IMG/VR virus record: IMGVR_UViG_3300036770_005438
Location: 1 to 22,552 of that record
DNA length: 22,552 nucleotides
Reading direction: 5' to 3' (one strand)
DNA from: a virus
Shown: positions 1 to 5,974 of the stretch, piece after piece
How the letters are laid out: each line of letters opens with the position of its first letter
Position numbering within the stretch: position 1 is the stretch's first letter
Notes under the pieces: generated by a model
The model's database searches: none
Told to the model about the DNA's origin: nothing
Seen by the model: only the letters and a program-made list of their open reading frames with translations
Program-made: the position numbers and the translations under genes

Positions 1-488
1 GCCTACAGGCCGTGTGGAACGACGAAAACACGGGGGTCGCGGCGAAGGTTACGCATATCGCGCTCGGTTCCAACGGCTACAACCCGAGCAAGGGACAGAT
101 CAGCCTTCAGGCGGAAAAGAAGCGCTACCAGATCGCCGACGGCCAGCGGGTCAGCGACACGCAGATTCACGTCACCGCCCTGGCGGATGACAGCGCCGAA
201 TTCTGGGTCAAGGAAGTGGGCTTCTTTCTGGAGGACGGCACCCTGTTCGCGGTGTGGTCGTCGACCGGCGCCCTGGCCTACAAGTCCGCGCTTGTGCCGC
301 TGCTGCTGGCTTTCGATTTGGTGCTGGACGCGCTGCCGGCCGGTTCGGTGACGGTGGTGGGAACCGGCGCAAATCTGTCGCTTGCCGCCTGGGGCGAGCA
401 GTTCGCCGCGCAGTCGGCGGCCATCGTCGACAACATGGCGCGGCATGTCGACATGCTGTTCCGCGTCATGGCGCTGGAAAAGGGCTAA
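1..488 (+). CDS. Tail fibre / tail-collar fibre protein, 5' end missing
   Basis: The reading frame is open from the window edge, so the true start lies to the left; about 162 residues are visible. The motif AKVTHIALGSNGYNPSKGQ followed by a V/I-rich segment resembles the N-terminal collar-binding region of P2 gpH-like tail fibres (DUF3751-type proteins), which attaches the fibre to the baseplate. The visible part ends in an Ala-rich amphipathic stretch that includes MARHVDMLFRVMALEKG and stops soon after it. A complete P2 gpH is far longer, so this is either a short fibre base or only the attachment piece, with the distal parts encoded by the following genes. It is the first gene of the + strand tail module, in the position P2 gives to gene H, upstream of sheath and tube genes. 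The family assignment is from recall. Confidence 0.72.
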   Translation, partial: LQAVWNDENTGVAAKVTHIALGSNGYNPSKGQISLQAEKKRYQIADGQRVSDTQIHVTALADDSAEFWVKEVGFFLEDGTLFAVWSSTGALAYKSALVPLLLAFDLVLDALPAGSVTVVGTGANLSLAAWGEQFAAQSAAIVDNMARHVDMLFRVMALEKG

Positions 489-497
489 GGGGGCAGC

Positions 498-866
498 ATG
501 GCTGCGAGTGACTTGGAGCTGACCGCCGGCACGACCTTCGGGTTTGCCGTGACCTGGCAGCAGAAGAGCGGCGAAACCCTGGCCCCTATCGACATCACCG
601 GATGCACGGCGCGCTTTCAGGTGCGCGACGCCAAGACCGATGAACTGTTGATCGACGCGCAGACCGAAGGGCGCGGCATCGAGATACCGGCCGGCGCTGA
701 CGGGCTGATCAAGGTTTCGCTCGGCCCGGAGGTGACGCGGGGGCTGTCGCCGCGCGCCATCGGCCAGGCGGTCTATGAGCTGCGCGTTTACTTCCCGTCC
801 GGGGATGCCTACCCGGTTTTGCCGGCGGGCTTTCTGGTGATCAAGCGGGGGGTGATCCGTGATTAG
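498..866 (+). CDS. Phage tail-associated protein of unknown function (122 aa)
   Basis: A 122-residue soluble protein 9 bp downstream of the fibre gene. It has the pattern of a small beta-sandwich: DLELTAGTTFGFAVTWQ, then DITGCTARFQVRD, then YELRVYFPSGDAYPVLPAGFLVIKRGV. The theme ITGCTARFQVRDA ... VYELRVYFPSGD...VLPAGFLVI recurs in small phage proteins beside tail fibres, some of which resemble the N-terminal domain of lactococcal baseplate proteins (BppU-like). I therefore expect a structural or fibre-attachment role. Its stop overlaps the start of the next gene by 8 bp, indicating translational coupling. No catalytic motif is seen. Confidence 0.7.
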   Translation: MAASDLELTAGTTFGFAVTWQQKSGETLAPIDITGCTARFQVRDAKTDELLIDAQTEGRGIEIPAGADGLIKVSLGPEVTRGLSPRAIGQAVYELRVYFPSGDAYPVLPAGFLVIKRGVIRD

Positions 867-1173
867 TCAAACGCAGTCGGTGACCCTGACGCGGCCCGTG
901 CTGCAAGTGGCCAGGCTGACCCAGGGCGAACGCCTGGCCGCCGTCTCGATTCAGCCCGAGCCGCATTTCTTTGTCATTGCCGTGGGTGTGCAAGGGCCTG
1001 TCGGCACGGTGGCCGAGAACGTCTTGGCGCGCGCAGCCGCCGCCGAACAGGCGGCGCTGCAAGCGACCGACCTGGCGGCCGAATCGGCCCAGGTGCTGAC
1101 CGAGCTGATACAGCAACTCAAGGGCGCCTTTGACTATCACGCCGGCGCGATCAGCGCCCAAGGGGGTACATGA
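859..1173 (+). CDS. Small tail-fibre-associated protein (104 aa)
   Basis: It begins at GTG 859, overlapping the end of the previous gene, and its TGA (1171-1173) overlaps the ATG of the next, so the genes form a translationally coupled set. The N-terminal half is predicted beta-rich (TLTRPVLQVARL ... PHFFVIAVGVQGPVG). The C-terminal half is a long Ala/Gln-rich helix (ARAAAAEQAALQATDLAAESAQVLTELI, given here as a description of the region around residues 56-85). The GPVG element and the Ala-rich helix are common in fibre proteins that trimerise. A structural part of the fibre complex is the likely role; nothing suggests an enzyme. I do not recognise a named family. Confidence 0.62.
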   Translation: MISQTQSVTLTRPVLQVARLTQGERLAAVSIQPEPHFFVIAVGVQGPVGTVAENVLARAAAAEQAALQATDLAAESAQVLTELIQQLKGAFDYHAGAISAQGGT

Positions 1174-1838
1174 TGGGGGCGGTTACCGCGACCCTGGAAA
1201 GCCTGCTGACGGCCGTCAACGGCCTGATGGGGGTGATTGACGGCAAGCTGCGCAACAAGGCCGACAAGGCCGAGATTTACACCCGCGCCGACCTTGACGA
1301 CCCGCTGCGCACCCTGGGCGCGAATGCGGCCAGCGCCTCGCGCTTGAAAATTGCCCGGCTGATTACGTTGCTTGGCGACGCCCAGGCCGAAGGCGCGTTC
1401 GATGGCTCTGGCAATTTCGCCTTACAGGTGACGGTGCCGGGCCTGGCGGATAAAGCCGACAAGGTCGACACGCTGACGCCGGCGCAGATTGACGCCCGCA
1501 TTCAAGCGCTAGTCGGCGCGGCCCCTGGGGCGCTGGATACGTTGGTCGAGCTGGCGGCGGCGCTGAACAACGACCCGGACTTCGCCGCCAGCATGACCAC
1601 GGCGCTGGCCACCAAGGCCGACAAGGCGACGACTTACACCATCGCCCAGGTCGACGGCGCCTTCCTGCTGAAAACCGCCAAGGCGGCGGACTCGGCCAAG
1701 CTCGGCGGCAACTTGCCGTCGTACTTCGCCACGGGCGCCGCCTTGACTTCGTTGGAAGCCGAGGTCGCCGACGGCTTCACCCGCCTGGCTGCCGCATTCA
1801 ACAACGGCGCCAATCAGATCAATGGAACAGGAGCTTAA
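1170..1838 (+). CDS. Tail fibre protein, repeat-containing (222 aa)
   Basis: A 222-residue fibre-type protein. The start is the ATG at 1170, with a purine-rich AAGGGGG a few bases upstream; a second ATG follows at 1173. The motif NKADKAEIYTRADLD near residues 28-42 is echoed later by TKADKATTYTIAQVD, and LDTLVELAAALNNDPDFAASMTTALATKADKA is a hallmark segment of phage fibre shafts in Proteobacteria (the segment spans about residues 122-153 and is quoted by its key words only). The end, AAFNNGANQINGTGA, is short and hydrophilic. This is probably the shaft or connector, with the receptor-binding part supplied by the next gene, 3 bp downstream. Confidence 0.78.
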   Translation: MMGAVTATLESLLTAVNGLMGVIDGKLRNKADKAEIYTRADLDDPLRTLGANAASASRLKIARLITLLGDAQAEGAFDGSGNFALQVTVPGLADKADKVDTLTPAQIDARIQALVGAAPGALDTLVELAAALNNDPDFAASMTTALATKADKATTYTIAQVDGAFLLKTAKAADSAKLGGNLPSYFATGAALTSLEAEVADGFTRLAAAFNNGANQINGTGA

Positions 1839-1841
1839 AAA

Positions 1842-2669
1842 GTGAGCTTAGAAACTCAAATCACGGCGCTGGTTGCGGCGGCAAATAGTTTGACTGGTGC
1901 GGTAAACGGAAAGATTAACGAGATCAATGCAAAAGTCGCGGCAGCAACGGATTCAGTTCCGGGCGTGGTGCGTGGTCTCGCCAATCAAACTTTCTTTATC
2001 GACGCTATCGACGGTAATGATGCTAACGCAGGCACGTCGTCTGCAAGTCCTCTGAAAACAGCGGCCGCCGCATCTGCGAAATTCGTTAGCGGCTCGCAGG
2101 TCACGCTGTATTTCAAGACAAAGCAAACCCACGCCGTAAGTTTTTTTATGCCTTCGGGGCGTATTAGCGTTAACACTTGGGGGTCGGCTGACATCAAAGA
2201 CCCGAACGACCGCGCGACGCTGAAAGCCCAGCTCAGCATTTTGGATGCGCTGGGTAATCAGCAGCTTGCAGGGCCTGGTTTGGCGTCCGGTCAAATGTTT
2301 TTCACTGGCGTTAACATTATCTGTGATGCCGACTCGGCGGTCCCTATGTCGTCAGACGCATCGTTTGTTCGATATACGAATTCCCATACAGCAGTAATGC
2401 TGTATTACTGCGACATCACGCTAGGAAATGTGCCGTTTGCAACTATGTATACGGGATATTCGGCGCGCGATATTTACATGGCTAGTGTAAGTATCAAGTC
2501 GAAAGCCGGATATGAGGCTAGCGCTTGCGTGTTGAAAAACAGGAACTCCACGCCTCCTACTGTTCGCTTCGAGGCTCATGCTGTGAGTTTGACCGGAATT
2601 ACTGGCGGATGGCCGCAGCTTCTGCCGCCAAAGAGCGCTGATAACTATCTTGGCAATGTGACTCTGTGA
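1842..2669 (+). CDS. Tail fibre / receptor-binding protein, likely beta-helical (275 aa)
   Basis: It starts at GTG 1842, 3 bp after the previous stop. The first 45 residues repeat the short N-terminal helix seen in the gene before it (SLETQITALVAAANSLTGAVNGKI compared with TATLESLLTAVNGLMGVIDGKL), probably a shared attachment or trimerisation element. After it comes FFIDAIDGNDANAGTSSASP, an opening motif of parallel beta-helix proteins such as tailspikes, followed by irregular beta-rich sequence. The DNA is conspicuously poorer in G+C than both neighbours, with runs such as TTTTTTT and many A/T-ending codons, which suggests recent transfer of a receptor-binding module. I see no diagnostic active-site motif, so hydrolase activity cannot be claimed. 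Confidence 0.72.
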   Translation: MSLETQITALVAAANSLTGAVNGKINEINAKVAAATDSVPGVVRGLANQTFFIDAIDGNDANAGTSSASPLKTAAAASAKFVSGSQVTLYFKTKQTHAVSFFMPSGRISVNTWGSADIKDPNDRATLKAQLSILDALGNQQLAGPGLASGQMFFTGVNIICDADSAVPMSSDASFVRYTNSHTAVMLYYCDITLGNVPFATMYTGYSARDIYMASVSIKSKAGYEASACVLKNRNSTPPTVRFEAHAVSLTGITGGWPQLLPPKSADNYLGNVTL

Positions 2670-2676
2670 GGGCGCA

Positions 2677-2976
2677 ATGATTAAAAAATTAAGTTACAAC
2701 GGATTGGATTATTACAACGTGCCTTTCGACGGCGGCGGCCTGGGCATTCCTGCGGATGTTCTGGTTGCGGCAATCAATGCCCAGGCGTGGGAGCTGATTC
2801 GCGCCGAGCGCGACCGCCGCATCGCTGCGACGGATTACACGCAAATGCCCGATTCGCCACTGTCGACCGAGCGGCGGCAGGCGTTCGCCGATTACCGCCA
2901 GGCCCTGCGCGATATTCCCCAGGATCACGCCAGCCCCGACGCTGTGGCCTGGCCTGAGCCGCCCGCTCTGAGCTGA
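2677..2976 (+). CDS. Tail fibre assembly / tail chaperone-like protein (99 aa)
   Basis: A 99-residue protein 7 bp after the fibre gene, preceded by GAGGGCGCA. The C-terminal pattern WELIRAERDRRIAATDYTQ ... DSPLSTERRQAFADYRQALRDIP followed by VAWPEPP is the well-known signature shared by phage tail fibre assembly proteins and related small proteins (a region of the DUF4376/Caudo_TAP type). These proteins usually chaperone the preceding fibre gene product. The N-terminus (IKKLSYNGLDYYNVPFDG) is still AT-rich, like the preceding fibre gene, while the conserved C-terminal part returns to high G+C. The composition break therefore falls inside this gene, consistent with recombination at conserved flanks. 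Confidence 0.75.
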   Translation: MIKKLSYNGLDYYNVPFDGGGLGIPADVLVAAINAQAWELIRAERDRRIAATDYTQMPDSPLSTERRQAFADYRQALRDIPQDHASPDAVAWPEPPALS

Positions 2977-2982
2977 CAACCG

Positions 2983-3004
2983 AAGCCGCGAAAGCGGTTT
3001 TTTT
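2983..3004 (+). terminator. Intrinsic terminator after the fibre genes
   Basis: A 7-bp stem (AAGCCGC / GCGGTTT with one G-T pair) closed by a GAAA tetraloop and followed by a T-run. It lies 7 bp after the stop of the fibre assembly gene, in the position expected to end the fibre transcript. Confidence 0.8.
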
Positions 3005-3013
3005 GTGCCCGCC

Positions 3014-3044
3014 GAAAGCCCCCGCCCTGGGGGCTTTCCTGTTT
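3014..3044 (+). terminator. Second hairpin / terminator in tandem
   Basis: A 10-bp perfect stem (GAAAGCCCCC / GGGGGCTTTC) with loop GCCCT, followed by a weak T-rich tail. It sits just upstream of the ribosome binding site of the next gene and forms a tandem pair with the terminator at 2983. Confidence 0.55.
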
Positions 3045-3055
3045 CTGAGGTGAAC

Positions 3056-3727
3056 ATGATTCAAGCAAGCGCCGCCCGGGTGGGTGGCTTCGACTTTGTG
3101 CTGGCCGCGTTGCAGTGGCTGGCCCTGCTGGCGGTTCGCCTGGTGCTGATCGTCCTGGGCCTGCCGCTGGTGGCGGTGGCCATCCTGTTCGTGGTGCCGG
3201 GCTACTCGCTGAGCGACGGCCGGCGCATCGTCAATCTGCCTCGCTGGGCCTGGCTGTGGGGCAACGACTTCGACGGCCTCGACGGCGACAAACGCCGGTG
3301 GTGGGCGGACAACTGCGACGCCCTGGTGTTGTTCGGCCTGTTACCGCTGCTGCGCCGGCTCGGCCTGCCGCTCGGCGCGTTACCCGTCACGTCCTGGCTT
3401 GCCCGCTGGTGGTGGGCCGCGATCCGCAACCCGGTCAATAACCTGCGCCTGGTGCCCGGGGTGAGCTGCCCGGTCAGCGAATGCGCCATCGCCTACCTGG
3501 GGCAATACAGCGTCGAGGACAAGCCCGGCAAAGGCGGCTGGCAGTTCGTCAGAGCGACGCGGCGGGGCGGCCTGTCCCGTTGGTATGGCTTCTATGCCGT
3601 GCGCGAGCGCAGCGCTACCACGGCCGCCGTGGTGCGCCTGGGCTTCAAGATCAAGCCCGAGCACGAGGGTAGTCAGGAGCCGGCCAAGGGCATGACCTTC
3701 AAGGCCAGCTTGGCCAAGGACATCTAG
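3056..3727 (+). CDS. Phage membrane protein of unknown function (223 aa)
   Basis: The ATG at 3056 has a good ribosome binding site (TGAGGTG) and is preferred over an in-frame upstream start that would lie inside the preceding hairpin. The N-terminal third has one long or two short membrane segments (LQWLALLAVRLVLIVLGLPL then VAVAILFVVPGY, about residues 18-50). It is followed by WLWGNDFDGLDGDKRRWW and a hydrophobic, Trp-rich region (TSWLARWWWAAIRNPVNNLR). This combination recurs in phage proteins of unknown function, which I recall as the DUF7338 family but did not check. The C-terminal half is soluble and basic. It is bracketed by terminators on both sides, so it may be a moron-like insert between the fibre genes and the sheath gene rather than a virion part. 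Confidence 0.66.
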   Translation: MIQASAARVGGFDFVLAALQWLALLAVRLVLIVLGLPLVAVAILFVVPGYSLSDGRRIVNLPRWAWLWGNDFDGLDGDKRRWWADNCDALVLFGLLPLLRRLGLPLGALPVTSWLARWWWAAIRNPVNNLRLVPGVSCPVSECAIAYLGQYSVEDKPGKGGWQFVRATRRGGLSRWYGFYAVRERSATTAAVVRLGFKIKPEHEGSQEPAKGMTFKASLAKDI

Positions 3728-3758
3728 CGCCGGCCCTGCCGTCGCCCCGCAACCCATC

Positions 3759-3786
3759 AAGCCCCCGTCTTCGGGGGCTTTCTTCT
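3759..3786 (+). terminator. Intrinsic terminator upstream of sheath gene
   Basis: A 9-bp stem (AAGCCCCCG / CGGGGGCTT) with loop TCTT, followed by TCTTCT. It lies between the membrane-protein gene and the sheath gene and ends just before the sheath ribosome binding site (GGAGAGAAAG). Confidence 0.75.
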
Positions 3787-3802
3787 ACTGGAGAGAAAGC
3801 CA

Positions 3803-4945
3803 ATGGCAGCCGATTATCTGCACGGGGTCGAGCAATATTTCCTCGAAAACCTCGACCGTCCTATCGAAGTCCTGGCGGCGTCGACCATCGGCCTGGTGGC
3901 CACCGGCGACGATGCCGACCCGCTGGTCTTCCCGCTCGATACCCCGGTGCTGTGCAACAGCGACAAGCTGATCGCCAAGGCCGGCGCGACCGGCACCCTG
4001 CGCAATGCGCTGAAGGACATCTATCGCCAGACCGGCGCGGTGGTCGTGGTGGTGCGCGTCGCTGCGGACGCCGAGGAAGCGCCGCAACTGGCCAACGTGG
4101 TCGGCAACGTCGACAACGAAACCGGCCAATACACTGGCCTAAAAGCCTTGCTGGCCGCCGAATCGCTGGTCGGTGTGCGCCCGCGCCTGATCATCGCCCC
4201 GGAGTTCAGCCACCTGACTGGTATCGGTGCGGAAATGGAGGCCGTCGCCAAGAAGCTGAACGCTATCCCGATCATCGACGGCAGCCAGGCGGGCTATTCC
4301 GCGGTGATCGCTGAATGCGCGCTGTATCAGGAAGCGCTGTTCGTCAATTGCGGCGTCAAGCTGCTGGACGATGACACCGGCCAGGTCGTGACCCGCAAGG
4401 CGTCGGCCACCGTGGCGGGCCATATCGTGCGCGTCGACAACGAAGAGGGCTATTGGCACAGCCCGTCGAGCCGCAAGATTTTCGGCATCCTCGGCACCGA
4501 CGAAGTGATCGACCACGCCATCGGCAGCACGACCAGCAAGGCCAACCTGTACAACAGCAAGAACGTCACGACCATCGTGAACCAGCAAGGCGGCTGGTAT
4601 CTGTACGGCAACCGCCTGGCCAATAAGGTCATGCTGCCCCACCAGCGCATCCGCTACATCGTGGGCGATTCGATCCTGTACGCGCACCAAGAATTGCTCG
4701 ACCGCAACGTCACCAAGGGCTATGTCGACGGCGTGAAGAACCGCGTCAACAAGCTGTTGCGCCGGCTGATGTCGCGCGAGGTGATCAGCGGCGGCGAATG
4801 CTGGGTCGACAAGGAACTGAACGTCGCCGCCATCGGCACCGGGCAAGTCTATTGGGACTACGACCTGGGCTTCTACGACGTGGCCGAGCGCATGACGTTC
4901 CGCCAGCACGTCACCACGCGCTACAACGAAGCGATTTTCGAATAA
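3803..4945 (+). CDS. FI: Contractile tail sheath protein (P2 FI-like)
   Basis: This 380-residue protein matches P2 gpFI-type sheath subunits in length and in several stretches: LHGVEQYFLENLDRPIEVL near the start, TGTLRNALKDIYRQTGAVVVVVRV at about residues 60-85 (quoted as a region), PRLIIAPEFSH, VNCGVKLLDDDTGQ, and a C-terminal domain with NRLANKVMLPHQRIRYIVGD and VYWDYDLGFYDVAERMTFR. Sheath subunits polymerise around the tube and contract during infection. It is followed 12 bp later by the tube gene, the P2 FI-FII order. The start is the ATG at 3803 after GGAGAGAAAG. Assignment is firm. Confidence 0.95.
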   Translation: MAADYLHGVEQYFLENLDRPIEVLAASTIGLVATGDDADPLVFPLDTPVLCNSDKLIAKAGATGTLRNALKDIYRQTGAVVVVVRVAADAEEAPQLANVVGNVDNETGQYTGLKALLAAESLVGVRPRLIIAPEFSHLTGIGAEMEAVAKKLNAIPIIDGSQAGYSAVIAECALYQEALFVNCGVKLLDDDTGQVVTRKASATVAGHIVRVDNEEGYWHSPSSRKIFGILGTDEVIDHAIGSTTSKANLYNSKNVTTIVNQQGGWYLYGNRLANKVMLPHQRIRYIVGDSILYAHQELLDRNVTKGYVDGVKNRVNKLLRRLMSREVISGGECWVDKELNVAAIGTGQVYWDYDLGFYDVAERMTFRQHVTTRYNEAIFE

Positions 4946-4956
4946 GGGGGTGATCC

Positions 4957-5469
4957 ATGGGCGCAAAACTGCCGAGCATTCTGGTCGACATGAATGCTTT
5001 TTTTCAGGACGAATCGTTCGCGGGCGTCTGCAATACCGTCGCGCTGCCGAAGATCGTGGTCAAGACCATGGACGCGGTCATGGCTGGCGTTGCCGGCGAC
5101 ATCGAGCGCGACCTGGGCCGGCTGGAAAAGCTGGAAGCCGAGGTGACCATTTCCGACTACCCGGAGAAGGTGACCGACCTTGTCGGCTCGCGTGAAAGCC
5201 GCGACGAAGTCTTCACCATTCGCGGCGCCGTCGACCGTGACGGCGTAATCAAGACCGTGATCGTGCGCATGCAAGGCTTCTGGAAGTCCACCGAGTTCAA
5301 CGAGTGGGCGCCCGAGAAGGAAGCGACCATGAAATTCGGCGTCGCGGTCGAGTTCTTCCACTTCGAAGTCGACGGCAAGGAACGCATCTACATCGACAAG
5401 ATGAACAACATTTTCCGCATCAACGGCAAAGACCGTAACAAGGAAATCCGCCAGGCGCTGGCCCAATAA
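4957..5469 (+). CDS. FII: Tail tube protein (P2 FII-like)
   Basis: A 170-residue protein of the usual size for P2 gpFII, the subunit of the inner tail tube. Typical elements are SILVDMNAFFQDESFAGVC near the N-terminus, LPKIVVKTMDAVMAGVAGDIE, and FFHFEVDGKERIYIDKMNNIFRINGKDRNKEIR at the end (about residues 133-165, quoted as a region). It directly follows the sheath gene, with ribosome binding site AAGGGGGTG before ATG 4957. A GTG/ATG start a few bases upstream in another frame is a shadow. Assignment is firm. Confidence 0.94.
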   Translation: MGAKLPSILVDMNAFFQDESFAGVCNTVALPKIVVKTMDAVMAGVAGDIERDLGRLEKLEAEVTISDYPEKVTDLVGSRESRDEVFTIRGAVDRDGVIKTVIVRMQGFWKSTEFNEWAPEKEATMKFGVAVEFFHFEVDGKERIYIDKMNNIFRINGKDRNKEIRQALAQ

Positions 5470-5476
5470 GGGCCGG

Positions 5477-5490
5477 CGTCACGCGTCACG
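5477..5490 (+). repeat. 14-bp dispersed motif, copy 1
   Basis: CGTCACGCGTCACG, identical to the copy at 20912-20925 and to the reverse complement of 14865-14878. This copy is in the short gap after the tube gene, 10 bp before the first TTAGCGAA octamer. Confidence 0.6.
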
Positions 5491-5500
5491 AATTCCATAA

Positions 5501-5524
5501 TTAGCGAATCAAGGATTTAGCGAA
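5501..5524 (+). promoter_or_regulatory. Octamer pair (TTAGCGAA x2, 16-bp phase) over the gene E ribosome binding site
   Basis: TTAGCGAA occurs at 5501-5508 and 5517-5524, exactly 16 bp apart, and the second copy abuts the ATG of gene E. The same octamer and phasing occur on the three accessory promoters. The Shine-Dalgarno-like AAGGA lies between the copies. A protein bound here could affect expression of gene E or block transcription, or the site may serve as an extra centromere-like site. Confidence 0.6.
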
Positions 5525-5776
5525 ATGACTACCCCCGTCACCCTGAAGCGCCCGCTCAAGCGCGGCGAAACCGAAATCACCGAAGTGACCTTCCGCGAGC
5601 CTGGCGCCGGCGAGCTGCGCGGCCTGGATATGTTCGACGTGATCCGCATGAACGTCACCGCGCACCGTACCCTGGTGCCGCGCATTTCCAACATCACCGC
5701 CAATGAATTCGACGTGCTGTCGCCGAAAGACCTGATGGCGGTGCAAACGGAGGTGGTCGCTTTTTTCATGGAGTGA
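5525..5776 (+). CDS. E: Tail assembly chaperone, unshifted product (P2 gpE-like)
   Basis: An 83-residue protein with the position, size and sequence style of P2 gpE: TTPVTLKRPLKRGETEITEV, FREPGAGELRGLDM, then SPKDLMAVQTEVVAFFME. It lies between the tube and tape-measure genes, where long-tailed phages encode the overlapping pair of tail assembly chaperones that coat the tape measure. It ends at a TGA just after the run CTTTTTTC, where a -1 frameshift would add the E' extension. The start ATG 5525 directly follows an octamer operator. Confidence 0.88.
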   Translation: MTTPVTLKRPLKRGETEITEVTFREPGAGELRGLDMFDVIRMNVTAHRTLVPRISNITANEFDVLSPKDLMAVQTEVVAFFME

Positions 5777-5937
5777 CCGCCGTTCCGCGCGACGTGATGG
5801 AGGCGGAAGCCGACATCTTCCTGGTCTTCACCGGCTGGGACGCGCTGACGACGGAGCGCATGACGCTCGCCGAGCTTATGCGCTGGCACCGCATCGCCCT
5901 GGAGCGCTACGAACAGGGTAAGGCCGGGCAGTCCTGA
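5761..5937 (+). CDS. E': Tail assembly chaperone extension E', reached by -1 frameshift
   Basis: The zero-frame codons GCT TTT TTC form the classic slippery heptamer T_TTT_TTC at 5761-5767. After a -1 slip, reading continues as HGVTAVPRDVMEAEADIFL ... MTLAELMRWHRIALERYEQ and stops at TGA 5935-5937, giving an E+E' protein of about 137 residues from 5525. The stretch MTLAELMRWHRIALERYEQ matches the small GpE' family (typically ...L..L..W...A..R). In P2 and relatives the E+E' fusion is made the same way and is needed with gpE for tail assembly. There is no good independent start, so E' is best annotated as a frameshift product. Confidence 0.86.
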   Translation, partial: FFHGVTAVPRDVMEAEADIFLVFTGWDALTTERMTLAELMRWHRIALERYEQGKAGQS

Positions 5938-5940
5938 GAG

Positions 5941-5961
5941 GGGCCGCCCGGCCCTTTTTTT
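5941..5961 (+). terminator. Terminator-like hairpin before the tape measure gene
   Basis: GGGCC / GGCCC stem with loop GCCC followed by seven T. It sits between E' and gene T, inside what should be one operon, so it may attenuate transcription or require antitermination. Confidence 0.65.
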
Positions 5962-5974
5962 ATGGGGTGGGGAA

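Noticed and set aside
4139-4966. Open frame of 275 codons antisense to the sheath gene
   Set aside because: Shadow of the sheath gene; composition is a reflection of GC-rich codons.
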